Of a DNA stretch of 64,000 bases, positions 37,641 to 48,930 are shown in pieces. The stretch is from Viscum album (taxonomy: Eukaryota; Streptophyta; Magnoliopsida; Santalales; Viscaceae), in NCBI GenBank assembly GCA_963277665.1, contig OY728142.1, positions 15,096,001-15,160,000 of the forward strand, read 5' to 3'. The position numbers and the translations under genes were made by a program. The notes below the pieces were generated by a model. That model was not told the DNA's origin. It saw only the letters and a program-made list of their open reading frames with translations, and searched no databases. The first letter of the stretch is position 1, and each line of letters opens with the position of its first letter.

Positions 37641-37892
37641 AGATTAATAAATCAACATAATTATATCTAAATATATGATTGATATTTATACTATTATATC
37701 ATAATTCGTTTCGTATAGTTATGAAGGATGTAGAAGAAAAAAACTAAAACATTTCTTTAAAATCAATACCTCTTCTTTGGAAAATCTCTTTTTCATTACA
37801 TCATAAGCCCTATAAGGTTGGTATTTTCCCAAAAAAATACTATAGAACACGGGGAGTGATTTTAGGAAGATATTTGGTTAGGAATTTTCTAA

Positions 37893-37897
37893 ACTAG
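37893..37897. repeat. Target-site duplication ACTAG, left copy
   Basis: ACTAG here and at 51,506-51,510 flank the inner element. The uninterrupted site GAACTAGAGTGCTC survives at about 57,646-57,659 in the sister LTR, confirming the insertion point. Confidence 0.95.
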
Positions 37898-39633
37898 TGT
37901 AATAACTCGATATTTTAAAGAAGACTATGTTCGAAAGCATAAAAGATACGAAACACCGAGTCTAAATGAACTATGAAATATCATTATTCAAATATGTCCT
38001 TTATAACCTAGCTGTTAAATATGTATATAAATATGGTTAACTAAATTATGAGATATATATAATGGTTCTTATAAATAAAAACCTACTTATTAATGCTTGT
38101 GAAATAAACACTCAACTTTTTGTAAATATATTTTATTCTTCAAAGATATGATTTCTTCAAAATAGGGTTTTATTGATTTTTTGTGAGTGAATAATATAAT
38201 TAAATTCTATAATTTTATGAAATTTTATTTGATAAAATAAATTTAATTTTTTAAATAATCATATCAAAATTATCCAATGGTGAAATTTTGAATTTTTTCT
38301 AAAATGAATGCTTTTTTAATTAATAGTGAAAATAATAATTTTTATTAAAATTTGTATTTTATCTAAAATTATTTAAAAAGTAAAATTAAAATTTGGATTA
38401 GTTTTAAAAAATAATTTTTTTATTATAAATAATCCAATTATAGTTTTTAAATGAAATTTATACCTGAATTTGGTATCAAAAATTTTTTATACTTGAAAAG
38501 AAATTCTCTAAAAAATCATTTTTGATTACGTATTGTTGGTTTAATTTTAAATTAAATTAAAGAGATTTTTTATTTTGAATCATGTAAAATAGATTCAATA
38601 TTTGAAATTAGGTGGTTTAAATTTGGTAAGTATTCCCCTTATATGTTTGGTAATTGTGAATAATTACTTTAGAAAATATATGTCACCTCGATAAGGGTAA
38701 ATTAGGTAATTTAGGAAAACATTATAATATAAGGACTGAAAAATGAACCTAAAACATGAATTAGTTATTTTATAATTTTATATCTCATATATAAACATCC
38801 AAATTTTTAATATAAGAGTGTTTTTTTCCTTTTGTAATTGATTTTGACCTTTATAATATTTAAGTGATTATAGAGCGAAAAATGTCACACACTTTTGTTA
38901 ATAAGTATAATGTTTTTGAAATACTAATAATCCAAAGATATGTTTTTTATAAATATTTATTTTAAATTTAAATGATTTTTTTTTTCTTGTGAATTTTTTA
39001 AATTTATAGTGATGAAATAATTACCTTAAAATCATTCCCAATATTGACGTAGTAATTAATCAATTTATAGACAAATAAAATAAATGATTGTAAAAAAAAT
39101 AAAGTAGTATAACATGAAAGGATTATTGTGATTAAATAATTTTTTGAATAAAAATAACATGTTATAGGAGTTTTAATTTGTTATAATAGAATTCATTTAA
39201 ACTATTGATGTTATTAAATTTAAAGTAAAGGAATTGTTCTAAAATTGACATTAATGATATTTTATAACAAATAATATTTTATTAGATGATTTAAAATGAC
39301 AAAAAATACTATAGTCATACAAATTATTTTTATGTGGTTTGAAATATATTCCATGATCCATTTAGGTGTTGTAATTCCATTTATAGTAAATAGCATGGCC
39401 GTTAAAGAGTAAAAAACCATATTATCAAGGTAAGTGGGAAAAGGTTTAACGAGCAGTTAAAACCAAACTTTATTGGTATAAAAATAGTATAAAAATATAA
39501 TACATTTATTGGATGATATTATTTAGACCCATAGTCAACCTATTAGTGAAATTAATCAATTTGGATCTATTTTAATTTGAAAATTAATTTATATTAATTT
39601 AATATTTGAAGAAATTCCAAAAGCACCCCTCCC

Positions 39634-41740
39634 TCAAAATTAACTTTTTTATTATCAAAGACACATGTGAGGAGAAAGTGTGAAACCAAAAGTTCAAACA
39701 CCAAATGAAAAGAAAAAGTGTTTCAAAAATAAACTAACTCTAGCAGACTCCTTTTTCTTTATATAGTTTCCAAAAAAGAGAGCTTACTTGAGTCTCCAGA
39801 TCCTCCATTAGAAGGTCTTGAAAATGGGATGCCAACTAGTACCAAGTATGTATGTACTAATCTTTGGTCACCTTCCATTAATTGAATTACATGATTAGTA
39901 TGATCTTCGTATTTTCAATCCATGCACATATCTCAAAATTTTCCTCAACTTTAAGTGGCCTTCCCATCATTATTTCAGCATCTTCCTCAAAGGCATTAAT
40001 CATCAAAACTGATTCCTTAATTTCTTCATCTGATTGCATAATAAGTCACAATATTTGGTCAAGAAATACTATATATTCCTTTTTTTTCAGTTTTAGCAAC
40101 ACATGAAGCCTCCCCTTGGTCACCTCCCTCATCTTGAATAAACTTTCCAGACTTCTTTGGAAAGATTTCCTTTATCTTGGCTTCATATTTATTGGATGAT
40201 CTTGACTCCCTTGGGAGTGGTAAGTATTAACAGTCCTTTCTCTATTTCTTGTTTCCTCTCTAACACTTCCTCATCCTCAGGTTGGGTGGTCTATTTCCTT
40301 GAAATTCATCCTAAGAATCACCATAAATGAAGACAGAGGACTTATCACTATGGTCAAGAGCCCACTTCTTATCATTGGAGATCACATACCAAACAATCTT
40401 CTGACCCTAGTCATAATTTTTCAAAATTCATAAGTAGTTTCCCATGTCAAAATCTGGCACCTACATACATAGATTGTGCTTTCCCAAATCCAAACCCCCA
40501 TTGGAATGTTTCCAGGTCATTTTGTCTAAGAAATCACATGCTTTAAGCACATTAGAAGCCACTGTTTTTATAGTCATTCATTGTTTCCCTTGATTCCCTC
40601 CTTGATTAGTAAGGTCATTCCCTGAATGCACTTTCTTCACATAGTATGGAGTTGCATGCGGCCTTGGGCCTCCCTCAAGAACTACATCAGAATTATCTTA
40701 CTTAGAAGGAGTATTCACATATTCCATGGGGCACCCAGATCAGTCCTCAATCGATTAAATACCCTAAACACCATTGGGTTACCTTTCCTCATTCCACTTT
40801 TTACATTTGTAAAATTGGGACTAGAGGGAACCCCATCATCTTATGCCAAGGCGAGCCTCCCTCCACACTTGGACCTAATAATTATTTCACTACCTTATAA
40901 TCATGAACTCTATAGATTAATGGATCTCCTTATTTCATGCTTATAGGTAGACAATGAATGTCCCAATTTCTTATAGATGGAGAAAAATTCAACCCATGAT
41001 TCGTAGACCACATGTTGTCTGCAACTAAATTCCTCACCCACTATAATCTAAACAAACTCGAAAGGCATCGTCGAAGCATCCAATTATACATAGAACTACA
41101 AATATAATGGGTGAAAAATATCTCTAGTTATATTGCCAAATCCTAGAAATATACCCACAAGGTTCCCTAACATTCTCAAAATAGATGGGTTTTAAAATAG
41201 AAGTGGGAGTTGAGGAAAAATTACCCAGATCACAACCGAAGAGGATTCACACTTCATGTGGATGTTGTAAGACCATATAAATAAAAATAACCAAGATATG
41301 TTGTAGCTATAGGGTTCACTAGACCAGGACATGATCAAATCCTCCTCCAATTCGAACTGAGTCATAATATTCTTATTGTCGAGAAATCCCACAGTTGGTC
41401 TCTCTTGTAAATCCCAATTCTCGAAAGAAAATATATCAAACAAGTACACCGAAGGTCATCAATTCTTGAAATGGGAAATCAGTGTAAGATTTAAAAAGTA
41501 CATTCGCCATATAGAATTCTGAAGTAGAGATCAGGAGGTTAGGATTTCAATCAAACAGATCTGGTACCTTAGAGAAAAGAGAGATTGGAGGGAATGAGGG
41601 AATGAGGTCAGGGTTGGATAACATAGAGAAGATCCTGTATGTCACCCTGTCAAAGGATGTCTGAGGTCCCCCCTCTATTATAGGAGGTGTCGTCTTTAAA
41701 TATGTCGCTGTTATGGAAGGGGATCATCCATCATGAAAAT
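39634..41740 (-). mobile_element. LINE-type fragment (5' region and ORF1 only), minus strand
   Basis: This ~2.1 kb is absent from the sister LTR. The LTR text CCAAAAGCACCCCTCCC (39,617-39,633) resumes as CAAGAAGCACCCCACCC (41,741-41,757), probably a 16-17 bp target duplication. That length fits target-primed reverse transcription and not an LTR integrase. The minus strand encodes an ORF1-like protein; no endonuclease or RT was found. The minus 3' end is A-rich (AATAAAAAAGTTAATTTT) but not a clean poly-A tail. An internally deleted LINE, or an ORF1-only non-autonomous derivative, would explain it. Confidence 0.65.
40920..41700 (-). pseudogene. LINE ORF1-like gag pseudogene with DUF4283 and CCHC-type knuckle
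   Basis: RNA-binding ORF1 protein of plant L1-type LINEs. The minus strand reads SFDRVTYRIFSMLSNPDL and on to YMANVLFKSYTDFPFQEL, then shifts frame. It then runs open from 41,449 to 41,192 with FELEEDLIMSWSSEPYSYN (DUF4283-like core) and SSSVVIWVIFPQLPLLF (the VWIRLPxLPLEF box). After a stop come ILRMLGNLVGIFLGF and FSIYKKLGHS (about 40,955), a zf-CCHC_4-type knuckle whose cysteines have all changed. A low-complexity region follows to about 39,700. Domain order is convincing; stops and one frameshift make it a pseudogene. Confidence 0.7.
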
Positions 41741-42099
41741 CAAGAAGCACCCCACCCACCTTCTTACTCTAAACCCCCCTCCCATCTCTTATAAAATGGA
41801 ACTTATCCTTACCTTTTAATCACACTTCAAGAACCATTTTATCTACCAATTATTCCCAAATCCATTACTAGAAACCCTAAAAATGAAATTTTTTCCCTTT
41901 TTTGATCAGAAAACCAACCTAGAAATCTTATAGTGTAAACTATAAGAGGTCATCCGAGGAAGAGGTATAGTTATTAACCAAGTATTTTCATTATGTTTAT
42001 TTTTAAAAAATATTCACAGATTCTTCAAAAATGGTGAAATATTAAAAACAATTTCTTCCATATAATTACATGTCATTATGTAAATTTAATAACTTCAAT

Positions 42100-42565
42100 C
42101 TATATCCTCTCCCATCAAATGGGAAATGAAACTTTCATTTATGTGTATGGCAGACTACCGCCTCACGGACCGATATAATTCATTTTCCACCACCACCTCT
42201 CATAGATGGTAATAATGACGGATTAAATATATATAATATTTTCATGAAATTATTATCATTATTTATAAGTAATATGTCATATATTTTCATAACTTTTTAT
42301 AAAATGAAAAATGGCATTATCGCTCATGCGTACGTGTGGACTACCACCTCTATGAAGTCATGTGATGTTTTTATCAACACATGAAATGGATGATATATAT
42401 AAGTTTATTTAAAAAAATAATATGGTATTTATGATATTATTATAATACCAAGAAGGGGAAAAAATACTTACCTTCTTTCCATAATGATCATTGAAAAATG
42501 GAAATGTTACTCATGAGTTTGTAAGACCAACCATCTCCATTATTGTAACTTAGTCCATTTTTCTT
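42100..42565 (+). repeat. Three ~190-bp units inside an LTR (copy 2)
   Basis: Cores AGACTACCGCCTCACGGACC (about 42,152), GGACTACCACCTCTATGAAG (about 42,338) and ACCAACCATCTCCATTATTG (about 42,527) recur at roughly 190-base spacing, each preceded by a GAAA(A)ATG-type stretch. Confidence 0.65.
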
Positions 42566-45161
42566 AAATATATCTCATTATTTGGTTTAAAAGTATAAAT
42601 TATGTATAAAAATGATAAATATTTATTTTTTATTATTCTATAGATGATGTAATGATGATACCTTTGACCACGGTCACACACTAAAGATATTTTGAAAATT
42701 ACGAACCGAACAACATCAAAATATCCGATGTAGACTTAACTGATTAAGTAATTTAAAAATGTCCTTAAAAAAATGAAAAATATGGATTAATGATAAGGTA
42801 TTAATCATAGTAAAATTTATTATGAATTCAAATAATTTATTTGAGTTTATTATACATGATTTAAATGAAATACCTAGAATGATTTGACTCGAGGCAAGGG
42901 ATTTTGTCACAATATTCTTTCATTATGGAATATTTTATTATCATGATTATAATTTATTTTATATAGTGCATATACTGACTCTTTAACATGTTATTCCATG
43001 AATAATTCATTCATAATTATATCTTATGTTTTTATTTGAATTATTTTATCCATATAGTTTAACTTTAAAGTTACCAAGTGGTGAATAGATTCTTAACTCA
43101 ATTTCAATTTATTGGTTCCTAACTCTTCTTCATTGCCTTTGATTTGATTTTATTATGTGTGAATTTATCTCAAAATTGTTTATTATATATTTACACTTTT
43201 TTTTTGGATTTAAAATTGTTACATATAATCTATCCATTTATTAATTCTCAATTTAATGGTATGATCTTTTTAGGGATTATTCGTCTCATATTATCTCTCT
43301 TTGAGACATAGACACCTATATTATTTTTTGAGGTGTATATACTTTCCTTTTGATATGTCACATAATGAATCTCTTTATTATCCTGATATTTAATGATTCA
43401 TTTTATTTTATTTTTTATTGGGTATTTCGATTGAAAAGTTACCATAGTGGTAAAGAATTTATGTTAATACTCGTTTCTTTTCGAGATTGTTTACGTTGAA
43501 GGTTATTTTAGAGGAATTCATATTGTATTATTTTCTTGAAAAAAAATATATTTTCTTCTACACTGGTTATAATTTTTTTACATGTTTTATTTCCATTTTA
43601 TTTCTTATTGATTAAAAAATATCAATAATTTCATTTGTAAGTGATACCGATATTGTATCTTCTTTTAGATCAAGAATCTTTCTTTTATATATCCATATTT
43701 TCTAAAATAGTTTCAAAAATTTTATTTCCTAATAATATATTATTTCTTAAAACCATTTCACATGGTCTTTATCCTTATTTTAAATTTTTAAAGGAAATAT
43801 ATTAACGTTTTACAAATGGGTTACTTTGGAATCCTTTTATTAAATGTTTGAAAATAATATATATTTCTATCATTTATGACATGAACAGATTTTCCCATCA
43901 CCATGAACATTATTTTATTTAAATATTCCTTTATAAGTTTCCAATTTTATTTTCAAATAATAGGATTTTCATAATATATTGTGATTTTTTAGTTTTTAAA
44001 ATATGTTTTCAAATTAAAAAGTGTATTTTTCTTAAGAATTTTATCAATGATCTTTTAATACTATTTCTATTTATCAACATGAAAAACCCTTCATGTTATT
44101 CATTCTCCACTGGTGATGTTTTTTAAGTATAATATCCTAATTATTTCTCTAGATGGAATTGATTTTCATGGAACCCATTTTTTTACATAGGTTAATTATG
44201 TTATGTAAGGAATAATGGTTTTTATTATGAGTTTTATGATGAAATGAAATCACCCTGTGCTTTATTCATGTTATGGTTCTTGGGAATTATTTATCAGAAT
44301 TAGTAATCTTGATACATGTTATACGTATGGTTGATCTCCATTATATCTCATGATATAATGGTTTTATCCCAATTATGTCTCTTGATATATCATGAGAGCC
44401 CCATTATAGCTTTCCAATGCATTGGGTAAGAATTATATTGGTAGTTGACTGAATGATTCTTTGAATATTTATGGGTTCTATAAGGGTTCTTATGAAGATA
44501 ATGTTTCAAGATACAAACACATTTTCTTTGTTCTTTATATGGGTTATAAATGTTTCCTATGATCAATATTTACATCACATGCCTCATGATTATTGATTTA
44601 TATGAATCGTTCATTTGATAAATATTTACACCATGTTTCATGTATTATGATCAAGGTATTAATGGTTGTAAATTCTCTTTTGTCATACTCATGAAATTTG
44701 ATTATGTAAACATACCCTAATTCACATATTATTATCATTTATGAAATTAAATTGTTAGTTCTTATGTTTACCCTTACTAAGAATTTAAGCTAACCTATCT
44801 TATGTCTCCTTCTACCCAAGTTATAAATAATGATGTTAAGTGATTTTTTTCTAGAAATATTTAATGTGTTAAGATTTTATGGGAGATAATGAAGACTTGA
44901 TATAGAATATAAAAATATCCTTATGATACGAAAATGATCTCTTGATGTAATGAGTGTTGTTTATGGAAGAGTTTTTCCTAATTCTATGACACTCTAATAC
45001 AAAAAAAGTCCTTGACTATATAAGTGATCTAATATTTCCTTATAATATTGTTTGCTTTGGATGGAAACAATTGGGTCACATTTATCAATATCAAATTCTA
45101 AAATTAAATGTTTATCTTTTTAGCACTAGATCTAAGAGTGAGGGTTTGGGGTTGTCATAGT

Positions 45162-45174
45162 TGGTATTAGAGGA
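45162..45174 (+). other. Primer-binding site of the inner giant-LTR element
   Basis: TGGTATTAGAGGA, two bases after the LTR end at 45,159, one or two changes from the tRNA-Met-type TGGTATCAGAGCA. Confidence 0.8.
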
Positions 45175-46402
45175 GTTTGTAGACAAATTTGGAGTTTAGT
45201 ATGTTTTTATGAGAGGAAATATTAAGAGTTATAGATACTATCATGGGTTTATGAGTTTAAGGTTGGAAAAAAGTTTAAAGTCTTAAAAAACCATTTTGAG
45301 GTTTTATGTGATGAAATTTTAAAGTGACTAATGATCTTATAGGAGACATTTTATTTGATAGAGGTATATGTAACCCTTAGGTTTAACATGAAGTATTATT
45401 TTAATATTCAATTTTGAATTATATTTTTGAAGCATATATAATATTATTTTGGATTCATGGTAATTCAGGTTATCATATTTTTGATATTATAGGATTTGGG
45501 CATATACCTTTTTGGGTATATAAATTTATGAGTGGCTAATATTATTTGGAGATAAATATTAAATTTATCTTGGAAGAATTTTTGATATAATACTTCTAGT
45601 TTTTAGTTTTCAATTTATGTTAGGTATATGGTGTGTAATTTTATGGATAGTTATTTGTGGAATGATTTAGTTGAAATTTAATTATTACTACTGAATTTTG
45701 GAAATTAATACCTTATTTATTCGTACGAAGGTTTAATTAATTTTGGGAATTATATTAACTTAGGATTACATTTTTTCATTGGGTTAATTTGTAAATATAA
45801 GAGGACTAACTTGTTATTAATTTGTATAATTATGTGATCCATTATAGGTTTATTATAGTACTTTTGGTATGGAAAATCATCTTTATTTCTCATCATTTAA
45901 AGATAAAGATGTGATTTTGGTGGAAATTAACTAGAAAATGAAATTATACTTAAAAAGTAAGTATATTTACTTTTTTATTAAGTATATATAGTAAATTAGT
46001 TCCTAAACTCTAGATAATGGTTCTTAAGATTTTTTTTTATCATATTACCTTCTTTTCCAGTGAATTTATGGTCATTTCCACACCTCTTTGGTATATGGTT
46101 TTGTGGTCATTTAATTTATCACGACCAATCACTATATTGTCATAAATAATATTTTTCATTATCGATCATTGTTTGGAAAATATTTTTTCCTTCCATTTCA
46201 ACATCTTCACTATATTCTAATTTTCTCCTATTTGGAAACCTATTATATGTTATTTTTGATGACCTTCATATTCCACTTTCCCTCTTTTCAAGAGGATGTT
46301 TTATTCAGCCTTTTTATGATGTGATATTTTAACAAAGGTATTATGAAATATCAAACCCATGGTTACCAATCCCAAGTTAAAATAACGAGGATGAAATTTA
46401 TT
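45175..46402 (+). other. Short non-coding interior of the inner giant-LTR element
   Basis: About 1.2 kb with no gag or pol motif and no ORF of note. It is nevertheless related along its length to the interior of the outer element. Examples are GGTATATGTAACCCTTAGGTTTAA (45,363) against minus text near 54,150, and ATGGTTTTGTGGTCATT (46,096) against minus text near 53,565. Its last bases, AACGAGGATGAAATTTATTA, resemble the end of a chromovirus polyprotein. Confidence 0.7.
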
Positions 46403-46413
46403 AAAGGGGGGAG
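46403..46413 (+). other. Polypurine tract of the inner giant-LTR element
   Basis: AAAGGGGGGAG two bases before the 3' LTR start at 46,416. Confidence 0.9.
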
Positions 46414-46570
46414 AATGTAATATCCAGATATTTTAAAGAAGATTACGTTTGATAGTATACAAGATATGAAATATTGATCCTAAATGACCTATGAAATTTT
46501 ATTATTTAAATATTACCATTATAAATTAGTTATTAAATTGGTGGGTATGAAAATGTTTAACTATATTATG

Positions 46571-46592
46571 ATATATATATATATATATATAT
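46571..46592. repeat. (AT)n microsatellite
   Basis: Eleven consecutive AT dinucleotides in the LTR; the sister LTR has only a short remnant near 38,050. Confidence 0.9.
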
Positions 46593-47939
46593 TCTAATAA
46601 AAACATATTTAATGATTAATTATTATAAAATAAGCACTCAATTTTTAGTAAAACCACTTTATACTTTAATGATATGTTTTCTTCATAAATAGGGTTTTAT
46701 TGATTTTTTTGAGAAAAAAATATTATTAATTTATGAAAACAATATAAATTATATTTGATAAATTAAATATAATTTTTAAAATATGAATATCAAAAATTGC
46801 ATATGGTGAAATTTTGAAAATTTCTAGAAATGTTTGATTTTTCAAGGAATTGTGAAAATGCTGATTTTTATTGTGAACTATATTTTATTTTAAATAATTT
46901 AAAAATTAAAATTCTATTTTTTATTAGTTTTAAAATTTAATTAGATTATTTTGAAAAAGAACTAATTATAGTCTTTTGAGTGCATTTTATACTTGAATTT
47001 GGTATAAAAATAATTTATACATTTTGTTGCATATTACCAGTTTAATATTAAAGTATATTATGCCACATCTATTTATTGAATCTTGGAAAATTGATATCAT
47101 ATTTTTAATTTGGATGTCCAAAATTTTTAAATAGATCCTTTTTATTTTTCCTAAATATTAATAATGATCATAGTAAATTAATGTCACCTCGGTAAGGGTA
47201 AATCAGACAATTTTGATTAAATATTATATGATAAGGACTCAAAAATGACCCTAAAACTTTCTATAATTTTATTTTATGAGTATATATTATCCATAAATAT
47301 ATAATTTTTTAATATAGGAAATTTTTTCATTTTTAACATGATTTTGATCTTTATAATTTTTAAATGAATATAAATCCCAAAATGTCACACTCTTTTATTT
47401 AATAAATATAATATTTTTGACAAAGGGATAGAAATAGAATATCTTCAGTTATAAATAATAATTTGAAGGATATATATTTTTTATCATGATAATTTATTAT
47501 TTATTATTTATTGATGAAATAATTACCTTAAAATATTGAATAACAGTGACATAGTAATTATTCAATTAAAAAATGATATTAACAATATTAAAAATAATAT
47601 AATTTGAAATACTTTTTGTTATAAATGTTTTTTGGGATAAATATAACATTTTAGGCGAGTTTTAAACTATTATATTTTAATTCCTTTATTTTATTGAAGT
47701 TATTAAAGTAAAAGTAAATGAATAGTTCTAAAATTGATATTAATGATATTTTATAATAAATAATATTTTATAAAATAATTTAAAATTCATAAAAATACTA
47801 TATTCATCCAAGATATTAGTATATTGTTTAGAATAGAATCCATGGTACATTTTTGTGTGGTTTTTAAATTTATATAAACTATCTTTACCCTCAAATATTA
47901 AAACACATTTTTATCATCGTAATTATGAAAAGTGTTAAT

Positions 47940-47953
47940 GGGGGGGGGGGGGG
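47940..47953. repeat. Run of 14 G
   Basis: The homologous place in the 5' LTR (about 39,448) reads TTTAACGAGCAGTTAAAACC, so the tract arose in this copy or in sequencing. Confidence 0.9.
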
Positions 47954-48455
47954 TTAAAACCAAAAGATAATGGTACAAGAATAGTAAAAATTTTCCAAAT
48001 TGTATTTTATGAGATTATTTATACCCATACACATTATATATTATAAATTAATAAATTTTGAGGCACTTTAATTTGAAAATAAATTTATATTAATTTAATG
48101 TTTTACGAAATTCCAAAGGCACCCCACCCCTCTCTTATAAATGAACACTTCTTCTTCCCATTTATTCACACTTAAAGAGCAATTTTTTTTGAAAATTTAC
48201 TTAACAAATACATTCCTAAAATTATTATACATTTATTATATATATTTTTTTGAACAAAAACCCAAACCTGGAATGCTTATGGGGTAAACTTTAAGAGGTT
48301 GTCCGAGGAAGAGGTATAGTTCTTAACCAAGAAGCTTCATTTTGATTTTTTTTATAAATTATTAAAATATTATTAAACCATGATTAAATAATATAAATAG
48401 TATCTAACATATAATGAGATATTATATGTTAATTTAATAACATATATATATATAT

Positions 48456-48930
48456 ATCCTCTTCCATAAAATGGGAAACAAAACCATCATTCGTGTTTTC
48501 GGCGGACTACCGTCTCACGAACTGCTATAATTTGTTTTCTATCAACACATCTAATGTATGGTTATAAATACGGATTTAATTTATATATATATTATATTAA
48601 TGAAATATTTAACATTATTTAGAAATAATATATAATCTATCTTCTTAAAATTCCATAAAATGAAAAATCATATCGTCGTTCAAGCAAACGTGTGGACTAC
48701 CACCTCCACGAAGCAATTTGATCTATTTTTCATCACCACATCACATGGGTGTTATATATAAGTGTATTAAAATAGTTTGTATTTTATTAAAGATATTGTT
48801 AACATTATGAAAATAAAAAAATACTTACCTTCTTTCCATAACGATCGTTGAAAAATAGAAATGTTACTCATGTGTACATATGATAAGTTGCCTCCATTAT
48901 TGCAAGGTAGTCCATTTTCCATAAAAATAA
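48456..48930 (+). repeat. Three ~190-bp units inside an LTR (copy 3)
   Basis: Cores GGACTACCGTCTCACGAACT (about 48,502), GGACTACCACCTCCACGAAG (about 48,694) and AAGTTGCCTCCATTATTGCA (about 48,893), spaced about 190-200 bases. Confidence 0.65.

Larger units (their letters stand above)
34653..37897 (-). repeat. 3' LTR of the outer element, distal piece
   Basis: Reverse-orientation relative of 42.0-45.2 kb and 48.3-51.5 kb. Landmarks include TGTTTTGAGGATG near 37,014 (minus of the ACGAACCGAAC block at 42,701 and 49,059) and ATGTAAACTTGTTGG-like text near 35,255. It ends AAACTAG at 37,897, where the plus-strand element inserted. The homologous uninterrupted text is at about 54,378-57,652. Confidence 0.8.
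37898..45159 (+). repeat. 5' LTR of the inner element (contains a LINE-like insertion)
   Basis: Colinear with 46,416-51,505. Shared blocks: AGATATTTTAAAGAAGA-like start, ATGTCACCTCGATAAGGGTAAA (38,679) / TCACCTCGGTAAGGGTAAA (47,184), CCGAGGAAGAGGTATAG (41,955 / 48,302), GATCTAAGAGTGAGGGTTTG at the end. Interrupted between about 39,634 and 41,740. Confidence 0.9.
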
